Origin: Polyangium sp. 6x1
Lineage (GTDB): Bacteria; Myxococcota_A; Polyangia; Polyangiales; Polyangiaceae
Length of the DNA stretch: 64,000 bases
Direction of reading: 5' to 3'
Assembly: GCF_029946515.1 (NCBI RefSeq)
Contig: NZ_JARZHH010000016.1
Coordinates: forward strand, 118,713-182,712
The translations under genes were made by a program, and so were the position numbers. Shown in pieces: positions 27,773-37,470 of this stretch (position 1 is its first letter; each line of letters opens with the position of its first letter). The notes beneath the pieces are model-generated. The model was not told the DNA's origin, ran no database searches, and saw only the letters and a program-made list of their open reading frames with translations.

Positions 27773-28747
27773 GTGGCGAGCGAGGAGCCTGTCGCCGACG
27801 TCCGCGAGGGAGGGACGTGGACCCCGCGGCAACGGCGGAAGAACGACGCCGTGTACCTGCTCGTGCGGGCGCTCCTCGCCTTCGCGTTGCTCCTCCCACG
27901 GCGCGCCCTCCGCGCCGTCTGTCGCGCGCTCGGGTTCGTCGCGTACGTCGTCCTCCCGCGCACGCGGCGCGCTGTCGCGGCGAGGCTCGAAGCCGGGCTG
28001 AATCACTCGAACGTTCGTGCTCAAACGGTATTCACGACGGTCGCGGAGATGCTCGCCGACACGCTCGATCTGCTCCGACCGGATGAGCGCGCGGGCGCGC
28101 GGCTCTCGCTCGATCCGGCGTCGCGTCGCGTGTTCGCGGAGGCGCTCGCGGAGGGGCGCGGCGTGGTGTTCGTCGCGGCGCACCTCGGGCCCTGGGAGCG
28201 GATGGCCGCGCTCCTCGTCGAGGAGGGATTTCCCGTGGCCACCGTCGCGCGCGAGAGCTACGACCCGCGCTTCACCGAGCTTTACGAGCGGCTGCGCCGT
28301 CCGCGCGGCGTTCGTTCGCTCTACCGAGGCCGGCCCGGCGTCGCGCTCTCCATCACGCGCGAGCTCGCGAAGGGCCGGGCCGTGGGATTTCTCGTCGACA
28401 TCCCCGCGCGTGTGCCCTCGGCCACCCGACGCCTCTTCGGCGCCGAGGTCCTCGTCCCGATCGGCCCAGCGCGGATCGCGCTCGCGCGTCGAGCCGCGGT
28501 GGTCGTGGGCACGTGCGCGCCTGCCGCGTCGACGCCGAGCGCCTCGGGTTCATCCCACCCGATCGTCCGGATCTCCCGCGTTCTCCTGGAGGATCTTGGT
28601 CCGGATTCTTGCGCCGAGGACGTTCTCATGACGAGAATCGCGGCGGAGCTCGAACGACGCATCGCGGCATGGCCGGAGGCTTGGCTCGGCAGCTTCGTTC
28701 CTCCCGGGCGTCCGGCTGCGTTGCGGGGCGCGCTCGATCCTCACTAG
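27773..28747 (+). CDS. LpxL/HtrB-type lauroyl acyltransferase
   Basis: A membrane-associated acyltransferase of the lipid A (Kdo2-lipid IVA) type. The catalytic HxxxxE is HLGPWE. Downstream, a GVRSLYRGRPGVALSI-type segment and FLVDIPARVPSATRRLFGAEV match the family's second block. The length is about 324 aa if the GTG at 27773 is used; a second GTG at 27851 (26 codons later) starts directly at the membrane helix and is also possible. It follows the TPR-like gene after 8 nt, which may place lipid A modification under the sigma factor. Substrate is inferred; glycolipid or ornithine-lipid acyltransferases are alternatives. Confidence 0.82.
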   Translation: MASEEPVADVREGGTWTPRQRRKNDAVYLLVRALLAFALLLPRRALRAVCRALGFVAYVVLPRTRRAVAARLEAGLNHSNVRAQTVFTTVAEMLADTLDLLRPDERAGARLSLDPASRRVFAEALAEGRGVVFVAAHLGPWERMAALLVEEGFPVATVARESYDPRFTELYERLRRPRGVRSLYRGRPGVALSITRELAKGRAVGFLVDIPARVPSATRRLFGAEVLVPIGPARIALARRAAVVVGTCAPAASTPSASGSSHPIVRISRVLLEDLGPDSCAEDVLMTRIAAELERRIAAWPEAWLGSFVPPGRPAALRGALDPH

Positions 28748-28788
28748 ACTGAACGCTCGGTTTCGCGTCCGCTACGTCCGGTTCCCCC

Positions 28789-30468
28789 ATGGTGCGTGTT
28801 CCTAGGCCGGTGCCCGGGTGCGACATCAAGTCGCTGCCGCTCAGGCCCGACGAGGCTTACCTGCTCTCGCGCATCGACGGCGTGGTGAGCGAGCGTGAGC
28901 TTTCGCTCATCACCGGTCTCTCGCAAGCCGAGGTGACGACCGCGCTCGATCGACTCTTCGTGCTCGGCGCCGTCGACTTCAACGAGCCGCGGGCCCCGGT
29001 GTCTCGCCGCGCCCATCCGAGCGTGGCGCCGTCCTCGGGCGCTGTGTCGAGCCGAGGGACCGAGGGACCGTCGAGCCGTAGCTTCGAGGGAGGCTTCGGC
29101 GCCGGGCCGTCGTCGCGAAGGTTCGAGCCGACGGTGGACGCGCCGCCCGCGAGTCGTCGGAGCTTCGAGCCGCTCGCGGATCTGCCGCCGCCGACCCGGC
29201 GCAGCATCGAGCTCTCCGCCGAGCGCCGCAGCGGCCCCGACACGACCGTCGACGCCCCGCCGGTGACGCGACGTGCGATCGAGTTGACGGTCGAGCAACC
29301 GCGCATCGTCGATCCGGAGCTCGAGGAGCCCGTCGATCTCGATCACGCGAAGAAGAAGCGCGTCCTCGAGCTCTACGACGCGCTCGACGAGCGCAACCAC
29401 TACGAGCTGCTCGGCGTCGCCCTCGACGCGGACAAGAAGCAGATCAAGAGCGCGTACTGGGTGCTCGCGCCGGAGTTCCATCCCGACAAGTACTTCCGGA
29501 AGAAGCTCGGCACGTACAAGCAGCGGATCGAGGCGATCTTCGACAGGCTCACGCTCGCGCACGACGTGCTCACGTCGAAGCAGCGCCGCGCGGAGTACGA
29601 CGCGTATCTCGAGCAGACGCGGCGAAACCGGACGATGGCCGCGCTCCTGGAGCACGATCCGACGGACATCCCCGCGGTCGTCGCGGCCGCCGAGGACGCG
29701 CCGCAGAGCGGACCGCCGACGTCGCCCGTTCGCCTCGACGAAGCGGGCGCGAGCCCGGAGAGCGTGCGGTCGCGTCGGTCCTTCAACACGAAGCTCGGGA
29801 GCAACCCCCTGCGGCGCGCGGTCGCCGACGCGGCAGGTGTTTCTTCCGTGCCGGCGACGCCTCCCCCGCCTGCGAATGATTCCTTCCGCCGCTACGACGC
29901 GACGCGGAACGAGGCGCGTCGGCTGCAGCTCGAGCGGTACGTGCTGGCCGCGAAGGTGGCCCTCGAGCGCAAGGACCTCGCGGCGGCGGCGAACGCCTAC
30001 CGGCTCGCGGTGGCGCTCGCGCCCGAGGACGAGGGCCTCGCGCGCAAGGCGACCGAGATCCAGCAGCAGGCGGCGGCGGAGCTCGCGGAGGGGTTCTTGC
30101 GGCAGGCCGAGTACGAGGCCAGCCAGGGGCGCTGGTCGGAGGCCGCCGTGAGCTTCGCGAACGTCTGCAAAGCGAGGGGAGATGACCCCCGGGCCCACGA
30201 AGGCGTGGCGTTTTGCACGCTCAAGACTGGCCAGAACAACCGCCGCGCCATCGATTTCGCCCGGCGCTCGGTGAAGCTCGCGCCCGGTGTCGGCGAGTAC
30301 AGGCTCACCCTGGCGCGGGCTTACATGGCGGCCGGGCTGGAGACGAGCGCGCGGGTCGAGATGGAGCGCGCCGCCGAGCTTTCGCCGAACGATGCTAGGA
30401 TGCGTGAGGCGATCGCGCAGCTTCGCGCGCAGATGAAGAAACCAGACGGCGGCGAACCGGAGAAATGA
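28789..30468 (+). CDS. J-domain protein with N-terminal IDG module and C-terminal TPRs
   Basis: A 559-residue protein. Residues about 13-65 form a helical module with LLSRIDGVVSERELSLITGL. A Pro/Arg/Ser-rich linker with repeated SRRSFEP-like motifs follows (about 75-170). The J domain (about 200-275) has HPD at about 231-233 (FHPDKYF), the DnaK-stimulating motif. The C-terminal third (about 365-550) carries TPR-like repeats. It directly precedes a dnaK paralogue and may be its dedicated co-chaperone. The IDG module recurs at the C terminus of the protein encoded after dnaK. No Gly/Phe or zinc-finger region is present, so it is not a classical DnaJ. Confidence 0.85.
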   Translation: MVRVPRPVPGCDIKSLPLRPDEAYLLSRIDGVVSERELSLITGLSQAEVTTALDRLFVLGAVDFNEPRAPVSRRAHPSVAPSSGAVSSRGTEGPSSRSFEGGFGAGPSSRRFEPTVDAPPASRRSFEPLADLPPPTRRSIELSAERRSGPDTTVDAPPVTRRAIELTVEQPRIVDPELEEPVDLDHAKKKRVLELYDALDERNHYELLGVALDADKKQIKSAYWVLAPEFHPDKYFRKKLGTYKQRIEAIFDRLTLAHDVLTSKQRRAEYDAYLEQTRRNRTMAALLEHDPTDIPAVVAAAEDAPQSGPPTSPVRLDEAGASPESVRSRRSFNTKLGSNPLRRAVADAAGVSSVPATPPPPANDSFRRYDATRNEARRLQLERYVLAAKVALERKDLAAAANAYRLAVALAPEDEGLARKATEIQQQAAAELAEGFLRQAEYEASQGRWSEAAVSFANVCKARGDDPRAHEGVAFCTLKTGQNNRRAIDFARRSVKLAPGVGEYRLTLARAYMAAGLETSARVEMERAAELSPNDARMREAIAQLRAQMKKPDGGEPEK

Positions 30469-30543
30469 TCCCCGGCGGCGGCGGTCTCGCCGTACTTTTG
30501 CACGTCTCTCCCCGGCACCCACCTCCACGGAGCACCTGAATCG

Positions 30544-32373
30544 ATGGAGCGCGTCATCGGAATCGATCTCGGCACCACGAACTCGTGCGTGGCCATCGTC
30601 GAGGACGGCGTACCGACCGTCATCCCCAACCGCGGCGGTTACAAGACGACCCCTTCGATGGTGGCGATCACCGAGGCCGGCAAGCGCCTCGTCGGTCACA
30701 TCGCGAAGCGGCAGGCGATCACGAACGCGGAGAACACGGTCTACGCCGCCAAGCGCCTCATCGGGCGCAAGTTCTCGTCCTCGCAGGTCAAGCACGCGAT
30801 GCTCTCGGCGTCGTACCGGATCGTCGAGGGGCCGCACGGCGACGTGCGGATCCAGCTCCGCGACAAGACGTACTCGGTCCCCGAGATCAGCGCGATGGTG
30901 CTGCAGGAGATGAAGCTCTTCGCGGAGGACTACCTCTCGGAGCCCGTCACGAAGGCGGTCATCACCGTGCCCGCGTACTTCAACGACGGTCAGCGCCAGG
31001 CCACGAAGGACGCGGGGCAGATCGCGGGGCTCGACGTCATCCGCATCGTCAACGAGCCGACCGCGGCCGCGCTCGCGTACGGCTTCGAGCGCAACGTCGA
31101 GAAGACGATCGCGGTCTTCGATCTCGGCGGCGGCACGTTCGACATCTCCATCCTGGAGATCGGCGCGGGCGGCGTCTTCAAGGTCATCGCCACCGCGGGC
31201 GACACGTTCCTCGGCGGCGAGGATTTCGACGCGCGGATCATCGACTGGCTCGTGCAGGGCTTCCGCGATCAGACGAGCGTCGATCTGCGGCAGGACCGCA
31301 TGGCGCTGCAGCGGCTCAAGGACGCCGCCGAGAAGGCCAAGTGCGAGCTCTCGGGCGTGCGCGAGACCGAGATCAACCTGCCGTTCATCATCTCGAGCGG
31401 ACGCAACGAGGCCTTGCACCTCCAGCGCACGCTCACGCGCGACGCGATGGAGTCGCTCTGCGGCGACCTCGTCGAGCGCTGCGTCGAGATCTGCCGCCAG
31501 ACGCTGGAAGACGCGCGCATCGAGCGCGAGGAGATCGAGGACGTGATCCTCGTCGGCGGCATGACGCGCATGCCACGCGTGCAGGAGGCGGTGCGCCAGT
31601 TCTTCGGCCGCGAGCCTTGCAAGGGCGTGCACCCCGACGAGGTCGTCGCGCTCGGCGCGGCCGTGCAAGGCGCCGCGCTCGTCGACGAGTCGAAGCAGAT
31701 GGTGCTGCTCGACGTCACGCCGCACGCGCTCGGCATCATGACGTACGGGTCGAACTTCGAGGAGCTCATCCCGATGAACACGACCGTGCCGACGAGCCGG
31801 TCGAAGATCTTCACGACGAGCCGCGACAACCAGACGGCCGTGAAGATCCTGGTCATGCAGGGCGAGAGCGCGCAGGCCGAGGGCAACGAGCTGCTCGGCG
31901 AGTTCGTCCTCACGGGGCTCCGGCGCGCGCCGAAGGGTCAGGTCGAGATCGAGGTGACGTTCGCCATCGACAGCGACGGCATCGTCTCGGTCGGCGCAAA
32001 GGACCTCGAGACCGGCCAGCAGCAGTCGATCCAGGTCACGGCCTCGAGCGGCCTGACGAAGGAGGAGGTCGGCGCGATGATGGAGGCCGCCAAGGAGTAC
32101 CTCGTCGAGCGTCGCTCCAACGACGAGTTCGAGGGGGTCAAGCAGGAGGCGGAGAAGGTCATCGCGGACATCGAGAAGATGTTCCCGAAGGTACAGGCCA
32201 TCGTTCAATCCAGCGATTTCGGGCGTGACGCCATCGAGAAGGCGCGCTCGATCCTCGAGCGTTGCCGCGATGCGATCGCCCGCAAGGATTTGACCGCGCT
32301 TCGTGGTCAGATGGACTCGCTCGCCCGCACGCACCGCATGTTCAAGGGCGTCATCGCCAGGCCGCAGGGGTGA
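30544..32373 (+). CDS. dnaK: Hsp70 chaperone, DnaK paralogue
   Basis: A 609-residue Hsp70. The ATPase domain has [12 protein letters not shown] at the N terminus, the [10 protein letters not shown] signature and [13 protein letters not shown]; the linker is [11 protein letters not shown]. The substrate-binding domain and a shortened helical lid follow, and the C terminus (VIARPQG) lacks the acidic EEVD/DDK-type tail. The nucleotide domain has a small insertion difference at [13 protein letters not shown]. Because it sits between a special J protein and a repeat protein rather than with grpE/dnaJ, it is probably a paralogue and not the main DnaK. No CIRCE or sigma-32 box was seen upstream. Confidence 0.93.
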   Translation: MERVIGIDLGTTNSCVAIVEDGVPTVIPNRGGYKTTPSMVAITEAGKRLVGHIAKRQAITNAENTVYAAKRLIGRKFSSSQVKHAMLSASYRIVEGPHGDVRIQLRDKTYSVPEISAMVLQEMKLFAEDYLSEPVTKAVITVPAYFNDGQRQATKDAGQIAGLDVIRIVNEPTAAALAYGFERNVEKTIAVFDLGGGTFDISILEIGAGGVFKVIATAGDTFLGGEDFDARIIDWLVQGFRDQTSVDLRQDRMALQRLKDAAEKAKCELSGVRETEINLPFIISSGRNEALHLQRTLTRDAMESLCGDLVERCVEICRQTLEDARIEREEIEDVILVGGMTRMPRVQEAVRQFFGREPCKGVHPDEVVALGAAVQGAALVDESKQMVLLDVTPHALGIMTYGSNFEELIPMNTTVPTSRSKIFTTSRDNQTAVKILVMQGESAQAEGNELLGEFVLTGLRRAPKGQVEIEVTFAIDSDGIVSVGAKDLETGQQQSIQVTASSGLTKEEVGAMMEAAKEYLVERRSNDEFEGVKQEAEKVIADIEKMFPKVQAIVQSSDFGRDAIEKARSILERCRDAIARKDLTALRGQMDSLARTHRMFKGVIARPQG

Positions 32374-32401
32374 GCACGGCGCGGCGCTTTTTCGGGGTGT
32401 G

Positions 32402-33961
32402 ATGTCGCAAAAGCCTCCCGAACGATCGAACGAAGAGACCGGAGACGAGGGACCGAGCCCGGAAGGCAAGGGCCCCGCGGATCGCGCCGGCGCACGCAAG
32501 CCAGTCGTGCCGCGGGGCCTCGGCCTCGCCGGCGACACCGTGCGTCCGCCGCAGCCCGTCGTCTCGTTCGGCGACGCCGAGCCGCTGCCGGACGTCTTCC
32601 AGGACCGCGAGACGCTGCCGCCGCCCATCCCGATGGAGCAGCTCGTCGAGCAGATGATGCGGTCCGAGGAGAACGACGAGCCGCGCCCCACGTCCGCGGT
32701 TTCCGAGACGATCCCGCCGCCGGCGAGCGACGTGGACACGGTGCGGCCGCGCGGCGACGAAGCGAAGACGATCCCACCGCGCGGCGACGACACGATCCCG
32801 CCGCGGCCGCTTCACGAAGCGAAGACGATCCCGCCGCAGGGCGACGACACCGAGCCGCCGCAGCGCGACGAAGCGAAGACGATGCCGCCGCGCGGCGACG
32901 ACACGACGGTCGACATGCGGCAGGACGATCTCGCCACGTTGCCGCCGCCGCTCATGGATCAGGACACGCTCCCGGGCGTGGCGCCGAACCTGCTCGAGGA
33001 GCACGAGCCGCTCTACCGCGGCATCGCCGCGCGCGAGTCGTCGTCGTCGCTCACGGCGCGCGCGCTCGACACCGCGGAGGCCGTGTTCGAAGAGCTCGGC
33101 GTCGAGCTCTTCCGCGCGCGGGACACGTTCGAGACCGAACCGCCGCCGCGCACGCTCGAAACGGAGCCTCCGCGCTCGCGCCCCGTGGAAGAACCTCCGC
33201 GCTCGCGCCCCGTGGAAGAACCTCCGCGCTCGCGCCCCGTGGAAGAACCTCCGCGCTCGCGTCCCGTGGAAGAACCTCCGCGCTCGCGCCCCTCGGACGA
33301 GTTCATGCGCGCGCGTGCGGCCGTGCCCGCGCCCGCGCCGTCGCCCGAGGAGACGCCTCGCCCTCGCCCGATCGACGAGCGTCCGCGCCTCGCGCCGCGC
33401 CTCACGCCGCCGAGGACCGTGAAGCCCACGCTGGATGCGCCGCCGCCTCCGCCGCCGAGCACGGCGGGTCGTCCAGGCTCGCATCGCAGGCGCGGATCGG
33501 AGACGGGAGCGCGCAGCGCCGAGTCGCTCATGTCGGGCGAGCGCTCCTCGCCTGTTCCGCACGTGCCCGTGAGCGAACGGCTGAACGAGGTGCGGTCGCG
33601 CTACGAGGCCGGGGATCATCGCGGCGCGCTCGCGCTCGCGGAGGCGATCCTGACGGACGCTCCCGACAACATCGGCGCGCTCAGCTACGCCGAGAGCTCG
33701 CGGCAGATCCTGAAGCAGAAGTACATGGCGCGCATCGGCGACATGAGCCTCGTGCCGCGGCTCAAGACCTCCGCCGATGAGCTCGCGCGGAGCCTCGACG
33801 AGCGCGGGCGCATGGTCGTCGCGTCGATCGACGGCGTGGCGTCGATCGAGGACATCATCGGCGCCTCGGGCCTGCCGACCATCGAGGTGCTACGGGTCAT
33901 CCACGATCTGCTCGTGGCGCACAGGCTCGATCTCGCGACGTTCCCGAGAGGCAGACGATGA
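32402..33961 (+). CDS. Proline-rich repeat protein with C-terminal IDG module
   Basis: A 519-residue protein of unknown function. The first about 390 residues are low complexity: repeated TIPPRGDD / EAKTMPP units (about 100-185), then five tandem copies of EEPPRSRPV (about 255-300). Residues about 390-440 resemble a TPR pair, and about 455-515 carry a helical module with RMVVASIDGVASIEDIIGAS, related to the N-terminal module of the J protein two genes upstream. No signal peptide; likely cytosolic. The ATG at 32402 is 29 nt after the dnaK stop. The stop overlaps the peptidase start (ATGA). Confidence 0.7.
   Translation: MSQKPPERSNEETGDEGPSPEGKGPADRAGARKPVVPRGLGLAGDTVRPPQPVVSFGDAEPLPDVFQDRETLPPPIPMEQLVEQMMRSEENDEPRPTSAVSETIPPPASDVDTVRPRGDEAKTIPPRGDDTIPPRPLHEAKTIPPQGDDTEPPQRDEAKTMPPRGDDTTVDMRQDDLATLPPPLMDQDTLPGVAPNLLEEHEPLYRGIAARESSSSLTARALDTAEAVFEELGVELFRARDTFETEPPPRTLETEPPRSRPVEEPPRSRPVEEPPRSRPVEEPPRSRPVEEPPRSRPSDEFMRARAAVPAPAPSPEETPRPRPIDERPRLAPRLTPPRTVKPTLDAPPPPPPSTAGRPGSHRRRGSETGARSAESLMSGERSSPVPHVPVSERLNEVRSRYEAGDHRGALALAEAILTDAPDNIGALSYAESSRQILKQKYMARIGDMSLVPRLKTSADELARSLDERGRMVVASIDGVASIEDIIGASGLPTIEVLRVIHDLLVAHRLDLATFPRGRR
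33164..33298 (+). repeat. Five 27-bp in-frame tandem repeats
   Basis: Near-identical units GAACCTCCGCGCTCGCGC plus CCCGTGGAA encode EPPRSRPVE five times; the last copy diverges at its end. DNA identity is high, so copy number is likely to vary between strains. It is inside a coding frame and is not a CRISPR. Confidence 0.9.
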
Positions 33962-36021
33962 GCAAACGACAGGGGGGGTGGGGTGGATGGGGCCGGACGG
34001 TCCTCGCCATCGCCGTGGGCCTCGGCGCGACGTACGGAGCGGCGCTCGCGGCGACCGCGGGCGTGTCGGCAGAGCCTTCCGAAGCGGCGGGCGTCGAGCT
34101 CGCCGAGGCCGTGATCCCTCCGAGCAGCGCTCCCGCCGGCGCGCTGCCCGTGTTCGCGTCCGAGCCCATGGCCGCGCACGCCGATCCCGTCGCGAGCTAC
34201 ACGCTGCGCGCTTCGCTCGATCCGAACCTCCACCAGGTGCGTGGCGAGGGCACGATCGTCTGGCGCAACGCCTCGCGCATCCCGCAGCGCGAGCTCTGGC
34301 TGCACCTCTACCTGAACGCCTTCAAGAACGAGAAGACGAACTACATGCGGCAGCGCGCGCGGGGCTTCCGCGGCGGCAGCACGCTCGCCGACTACGGCTG
34401 GATCCGCGTCTCGAAGTTATTCGCACGCGAACTGGACTCGGAGCTTTGGGACAAGGCGGACCGTCACTCGCCCGGCGATCCCGACGACGAGACCGACATC
34501 CGCGTGCCCTTGCCGCGCGCGATCGAGCCCGGCGAGACGCTCACGCTCGACGTCGCGTTCGTCTCCGATTTGCCGAGCGTCACGCTGCGGACCGGGTTCG
34601 ACGAGAGCTTCCACATGGTCGCGCAGTGGTTCCCCAAGCTCGCGAAGATCGAGCCCGACGGGCGCTGGGCGCACTTCCCGTTCTATCGCTTCTCCGAGTT
34701 CTACGCGGACTACGGCAACTACGACGTCACCATCGACGCCCCCGAGCGCTTCGTGATCGGCGCGACCGGCAGGCTCGACAAGGAGACGGCGAAGGACGGC
34801 CGCGTCGAGCGTCGCTTCCTGCAGGAGGACGTGCATGACTTCGCGTTCACCGCGTGGGATCACTTCCGCGAGGTCTCGGCGACGACGGCGGACGGCGTCG
34901 CGCTCCGTTGCCTCTATCCGCCGGGCTTCGATCGCGTCGCGACGATCGAGCTCGACGCGGTCCGGTACGGGCTCGAGCACTTCGGCGCGGCCTACGGAAA
35001 ATACCCGTACGGCACGGTCACGATCGTGCATCCGCCGCGCGGCGCCGGCGGGGCCGGCGGCATGGAGTACCCCACGCTGATCACCACGGGCGGCGCGTGG
35101 TGGACGCCCGAGACGGGCGTGCGCGCCATCGAAGGCGTCACGATCCACGAGCTCGGACATCAGTGGTTCTACGGGCTCGTCGCGACGAACGAGCATGCCT
35201 TCCCGTTCCTCGACGAGGGCCTCAACACGTACGCGGAGGGCGAGTCCATGGAGGCGCGCTGGCCCGAGAATTCGGGCGCCCGCTTGCCGGGAGGCTTCGG
35301 CTTCGCGCTCCCCGCGGTCCACCGCGTCGCCGCCGCGGACGTCGAGCACAACGAGGCCGTCGCGCAGTCCGCCGCGCGCTTCGCGAGCGGCAGCGACTAC
35401 GGCTCGCTCGTCTACTCGCGCACGGCGACCATCCTGAACACGCTCGCGGGCGTCTACGGCCCCGATCGCGTCCGCGAGGCGATCGGCCGTTACACGCGTC
35501 GCTACCGCTTCCGCCACCCCGGGCCCGAGGAGCTGCTCGGCATCCTCCGTGACACGATGGGGCCCGACGCCGAGCTCGCTGCGCGCCAGGCGATCTTCGA
35601 GCGCGGCTGGGTCGACTACTCCGTCGCCGAGATCAGCTCGAGCCGGATGGAGCCCATCGGCGGCGTGTTCGGCGATCCGGACAAACCCTCGGCGGCGCCC
35701 GTGCTCGACACGTACGGCTACCGCGGCCGTGTCCTCGTCCGGCGCCGCGGCACGCTCGTCTTCCCCGTCGACATCGACCTCGTGATGGACGACGGCTCGA
35801 CGAAGCGCGTGCGCTGGGACGGCAAGGGCGTCACGCACGACGTCGACTACGAAGGCGAGCGCCAGCTCGTCGCGGCCGTCATCGATCCCGAGCATCGCGT
35901 GCAGCTCGACGACAACCTCCTGAACAACGCGCAGAGCGAGCGAGGCGGCGGGGTCGGCTCGCGTGTGCTCGAGCGTGGCACGTTCGGCGCCGAGCTCCTC
36001 CTCTGGCTCCTCGCTCCGTGA
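33958..36021 (+). CDS. M1-family zinc metallopeptidase
   Basis: A 687-residue aminopeptidase-like protein. An N-terminal signal or anchor (about 12-35) is followed by the M1 beta domain. The substrate motif is GGMEYPTL in place of GAMEN, as in many bacterial M1 relatives. The catalytic site is HELGHQWFYG (His397-x3-His401) with the third ligand Glu in LDEGLNTYAEG. The C-terminal part continues as a beta domain and ends in a hydrophobic helix (ELLLWLLAP), which may anchor it. Its start overlaps the stop of the repeat protein and its stop overlaps the next start, so the three genes form one translational unit. Confidence 0.88.
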   Translation: MSKRQGGWGGWGRTVLAIAVGLGATYGAALAATAGVSAEPSEAAGVELAEAVIPPSSAPAGALPVFASEPMAAHADPVASYTLRASLDPNLHQVRGEGTIVWRNASRIPQRELWLHLYLNAFKNEKTNYMRQRARGFRGGSTLADYGWIRVSKLFARELDSELWDKADRHSPGDPDDETDIRVPLPRAIEPGETLTLDVAFVSDLPSVTLRTGFDESFHMVAQWFPKLAKIEPDGRWAHFPFYRFSEFYADYGNYDVTIDAPERFVIGATGRLDKETAKDGRVERRFLQEDVHDFAFTAWDHFREVSATTADGVALRCLYPPGFDRVATIELDAVRYGLEHFGAAYGKYPYGTVTIVHPPRGAGGAGGMEYPTLITTGGAWWTPETGVRAIEGVTIHELGHQWFYGLVATNEHAFPFLDEGLNTYAEGESMEARWPENSGARLPGGFGFALPAVHRVAAADVEHNEAVAQSAARFASGSDYGSLVYSRTATILNTLAGVYGPDRVREAIGRYTRRYRFRHPGPEELLGILRDTMGPDAELAARQAIFERGWVDYSVAEISSSRMEPIGGVFGDPDKPSAAPVLDTYGYRGRVLVRRRGTLVFPVDIDLVMDDGSTKRVRWDGKGVTHDVDYEGERQLVAAVIDPEHRVQLDDNLLNNAQSERGGGVGSRVLERGTFGAELLLWLLAP

Positions 36022-37136
36022 GCACCATGAACCACGCGCAAGGCACGATCGAAGAGAGACCTCTCGCGCGCAAGCGCCCCGGGGTCGTGTTGCTCGTCTA
36101 CGCCTTCCGCCTCGTCGCGGCGGCGCTGCTCGCGTGGCCCTTCGCCGTCACGCTCGGCGGCGCCGTCTCCGGTTACCCGCGCGGCGACGCCGTGCTCTTC
36201 GATCAAGGCGGCCTGCTCCTCCTCGAAGCGATGCGCCGTTCGGCCGGCGCCCTGCGCCCTTCGAGCGCGACGAGCTTGCTGCTCTTCGTCCTCGTCTGCT
36301 TCTTCGGCCTCCTCCCGCTCGCCGCGCTCCTCGGCGCGCTCGGCGCGAAGGGCCGCGTCGCCGCGCGTGATCTCGGCGCGTGGGCGCTCCGCCCGATCGG
36401 CGCCTTCTCGCTCCTGCTCGGCGCGGCGGCGCTCGTGGAGGTGCTCCTCGGCGGCGTCGTGATCGCCATCGGCAACGCCGTCGCGCGCAAGGAGGCGATC
36501 GACACGCGCGCCGCCGATCTGATCCGCGTCGGCTTCGTCGCTGGCGCGGTCGTCCTCGTCCTGCTCGTCTCCGTCTTCCACGACCTCGCGCGTGTCGCGG
36601 TCGTGCGCGGCGAGCTCGGCGTGCGCGCGTCCATCAAGCGCGCCTTCGCCGCCGTTCGGAGCGCTCCGCTCGCGCTCCTCGTCGGCTGGTCCTGGCGCGC
36701 CGCGCTCGGCGCTGCGCTGCTCGGCGCTGCGCTAGTCGTTGGCTCCCGCATCGGCGTCGAGCGCACGTCGCAGGTCTTCGCCGGATTCTTGGTGCACCAA
36801 GCATCCGTGCTGGCGGTCTTGTTCCTCCGCGCCTCCTGGCTCGCGGCGGCCATCCGCCACGTCGATCGCGTCCTGCCCAGCCAAGCCGAGCTCCACCCCC
36901 AAACCCCCGCGACGAGCGAGCCCGTCGACCCGACCTCGCCCTCCGAATCCCCTGCCGAAGACGACGCCGACCCTCCGCGGGCCGCGCTTCCTTCCGCGGC
37001 TGGTCCGGCCGAGCCCCCCGCGTCGCTCGACGTCCTCGCCCGAGACCCCGCGAAAAACCCTGCGTCGGAGGCCCCGGGCCCGTTGCCTCTTCCCGCGGAT
37101 GAAAAAGTTGTCGGGGAAGAACAATTGGGTGCTTGA
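36018..37136 (+). CDS. Polytopic membrane protein of unknown function
   Basis: A 372-residue protein with about six hydrophobic segments between residues 25 and 280 (for example VVLLVYAFRLVAAALLAWPF and FVAGAVVLVLLVSVF), then a long hydrophilic Pro/Ser/Glu-rich tail of about 85 residues. I do not recognise the family. The GTG at 36018 overlaps the peptidase stop (GTGA); an ATG nine nt later is an alternative. The tRNA promoter -35 box overlaps its stop codon. Confidence 0.7.
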   Translation: MSTMNHAQGTIEERPLARKRPGVVLLVYAFRLVAAALLAWPFAVTLGGAVSGYPRGDAVLFDQGGLLLLEAMRRSAGALRPSSATSLLLFVLVCFFGLLPLAALLGALGAKGRVAARDLGAWALRPIGAFSLLLGAAALVEVLLGGVVIAIGNAVARKEAIDTRAADLIRVGFVAGAVVLVLLVSVFHDLARVAVVRGELGVRASIKRAFAAVRSAPLALLVGWSWRAALGAALLGAALVVGSRIGVERTSQVFAGFLVHQASVLAVLFLRASWLAAAIRHVDRVLPSQAELHPQTPATSEPVDPTSPSESPAEDDADPPRAALPSAAGPAEPPASLDVLARDPAKNPASEAPGPLPLPADEKVVGEEQLGA

Positions 37137-37160
37137 CTTGGGTGACGTTCCGCGTAACGT
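37133..37160 (+). promoter_or_regulatory. Promoter of tRNA-Phe
   Basis: TTGACT (37133-37138), a 16-nt spacer and TAACGT (37155-37160). The predicted start is about 30 nt before the tRNA. The -35 box overlaps the TGA of the preceding gene. Confidence 0.6.
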
Positions 37161-37198
37161 ACGCGGTCCGCGGAGCTCGCAAGGGCCCACGCGGTGAT

Positions 37199-37271
37199 GC
37201 CCAGGTAGCTCAGTTGGTAGAGCAGCGGATTGAAAATCCGCGTGTGGTTGGTTCGATTCCGACCCTGGGCA
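37199..37271 (+). tRNA. tRNA-Phe (anticodon GAA)
   Basis: A 73-nt cloverleaf: acceptor GCCCAGG/CCTGGGC, D-arm GCTC/GAGC, anticodon stem GCGGA/TCCGC with loop TTGAAAA (anticodon GAA, phenylalanine), a 5-nt variable loop, and T-arm GTTGG/CCGAC with loop TTCGATT. Discriminator base A. The 3' CCA is not encoded. Confidence 0.97.
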
Positions 37272-37284
37272 CTACGATTCGATT

Positions 37285-37318
37285 CCAGACGCCGCCTCCC
37301 CATCGAGGTGGCGTCTGG
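37285..37318 (+). terminator. Hairpin after tRNA-Phe, probable terminator
   Basis: CCAGACGCC pairs with GGCGTCTGG, with inner CCTC/GAGG, 13 nt after the tRNA. It is a strong stem but lacks a T tract. Confidence 0.5.
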
Positions 37319-37470
37319 CCCGGGGGGGCCACGCCCTTCGTAGGACGGCGATGCAGCGTTCCCTCGGCTCATGCACAATGCATGACGGCCGGGTGAGCGA
37401 CGATCGCTGCTTGCTCGGCGCGGCTCGGGTTCTTTGCTTGGCGCCGCGGCGCCGGGAGAGAGGCGGCAAC

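Noticed and set aside
28744..32793. A 1349-codon open frame on - across the J-protein and dnaK genes
   Set aside because: It is antisense to clear domain-bearing genes and has the Arg/Asp/His-rich composition of a GC-driven shadow frame.
33164..33298. Regular short repeats as a possible CRISPR
   Set aside because: There are no unique spacers; the units are contiguous and in frame in a coding sequence.
37272..37470. More tRNA genes after tRNA-Phe
   Set aside because: Only a terminator-like hairpin and the leader of the next lipoprotein gene are seen.
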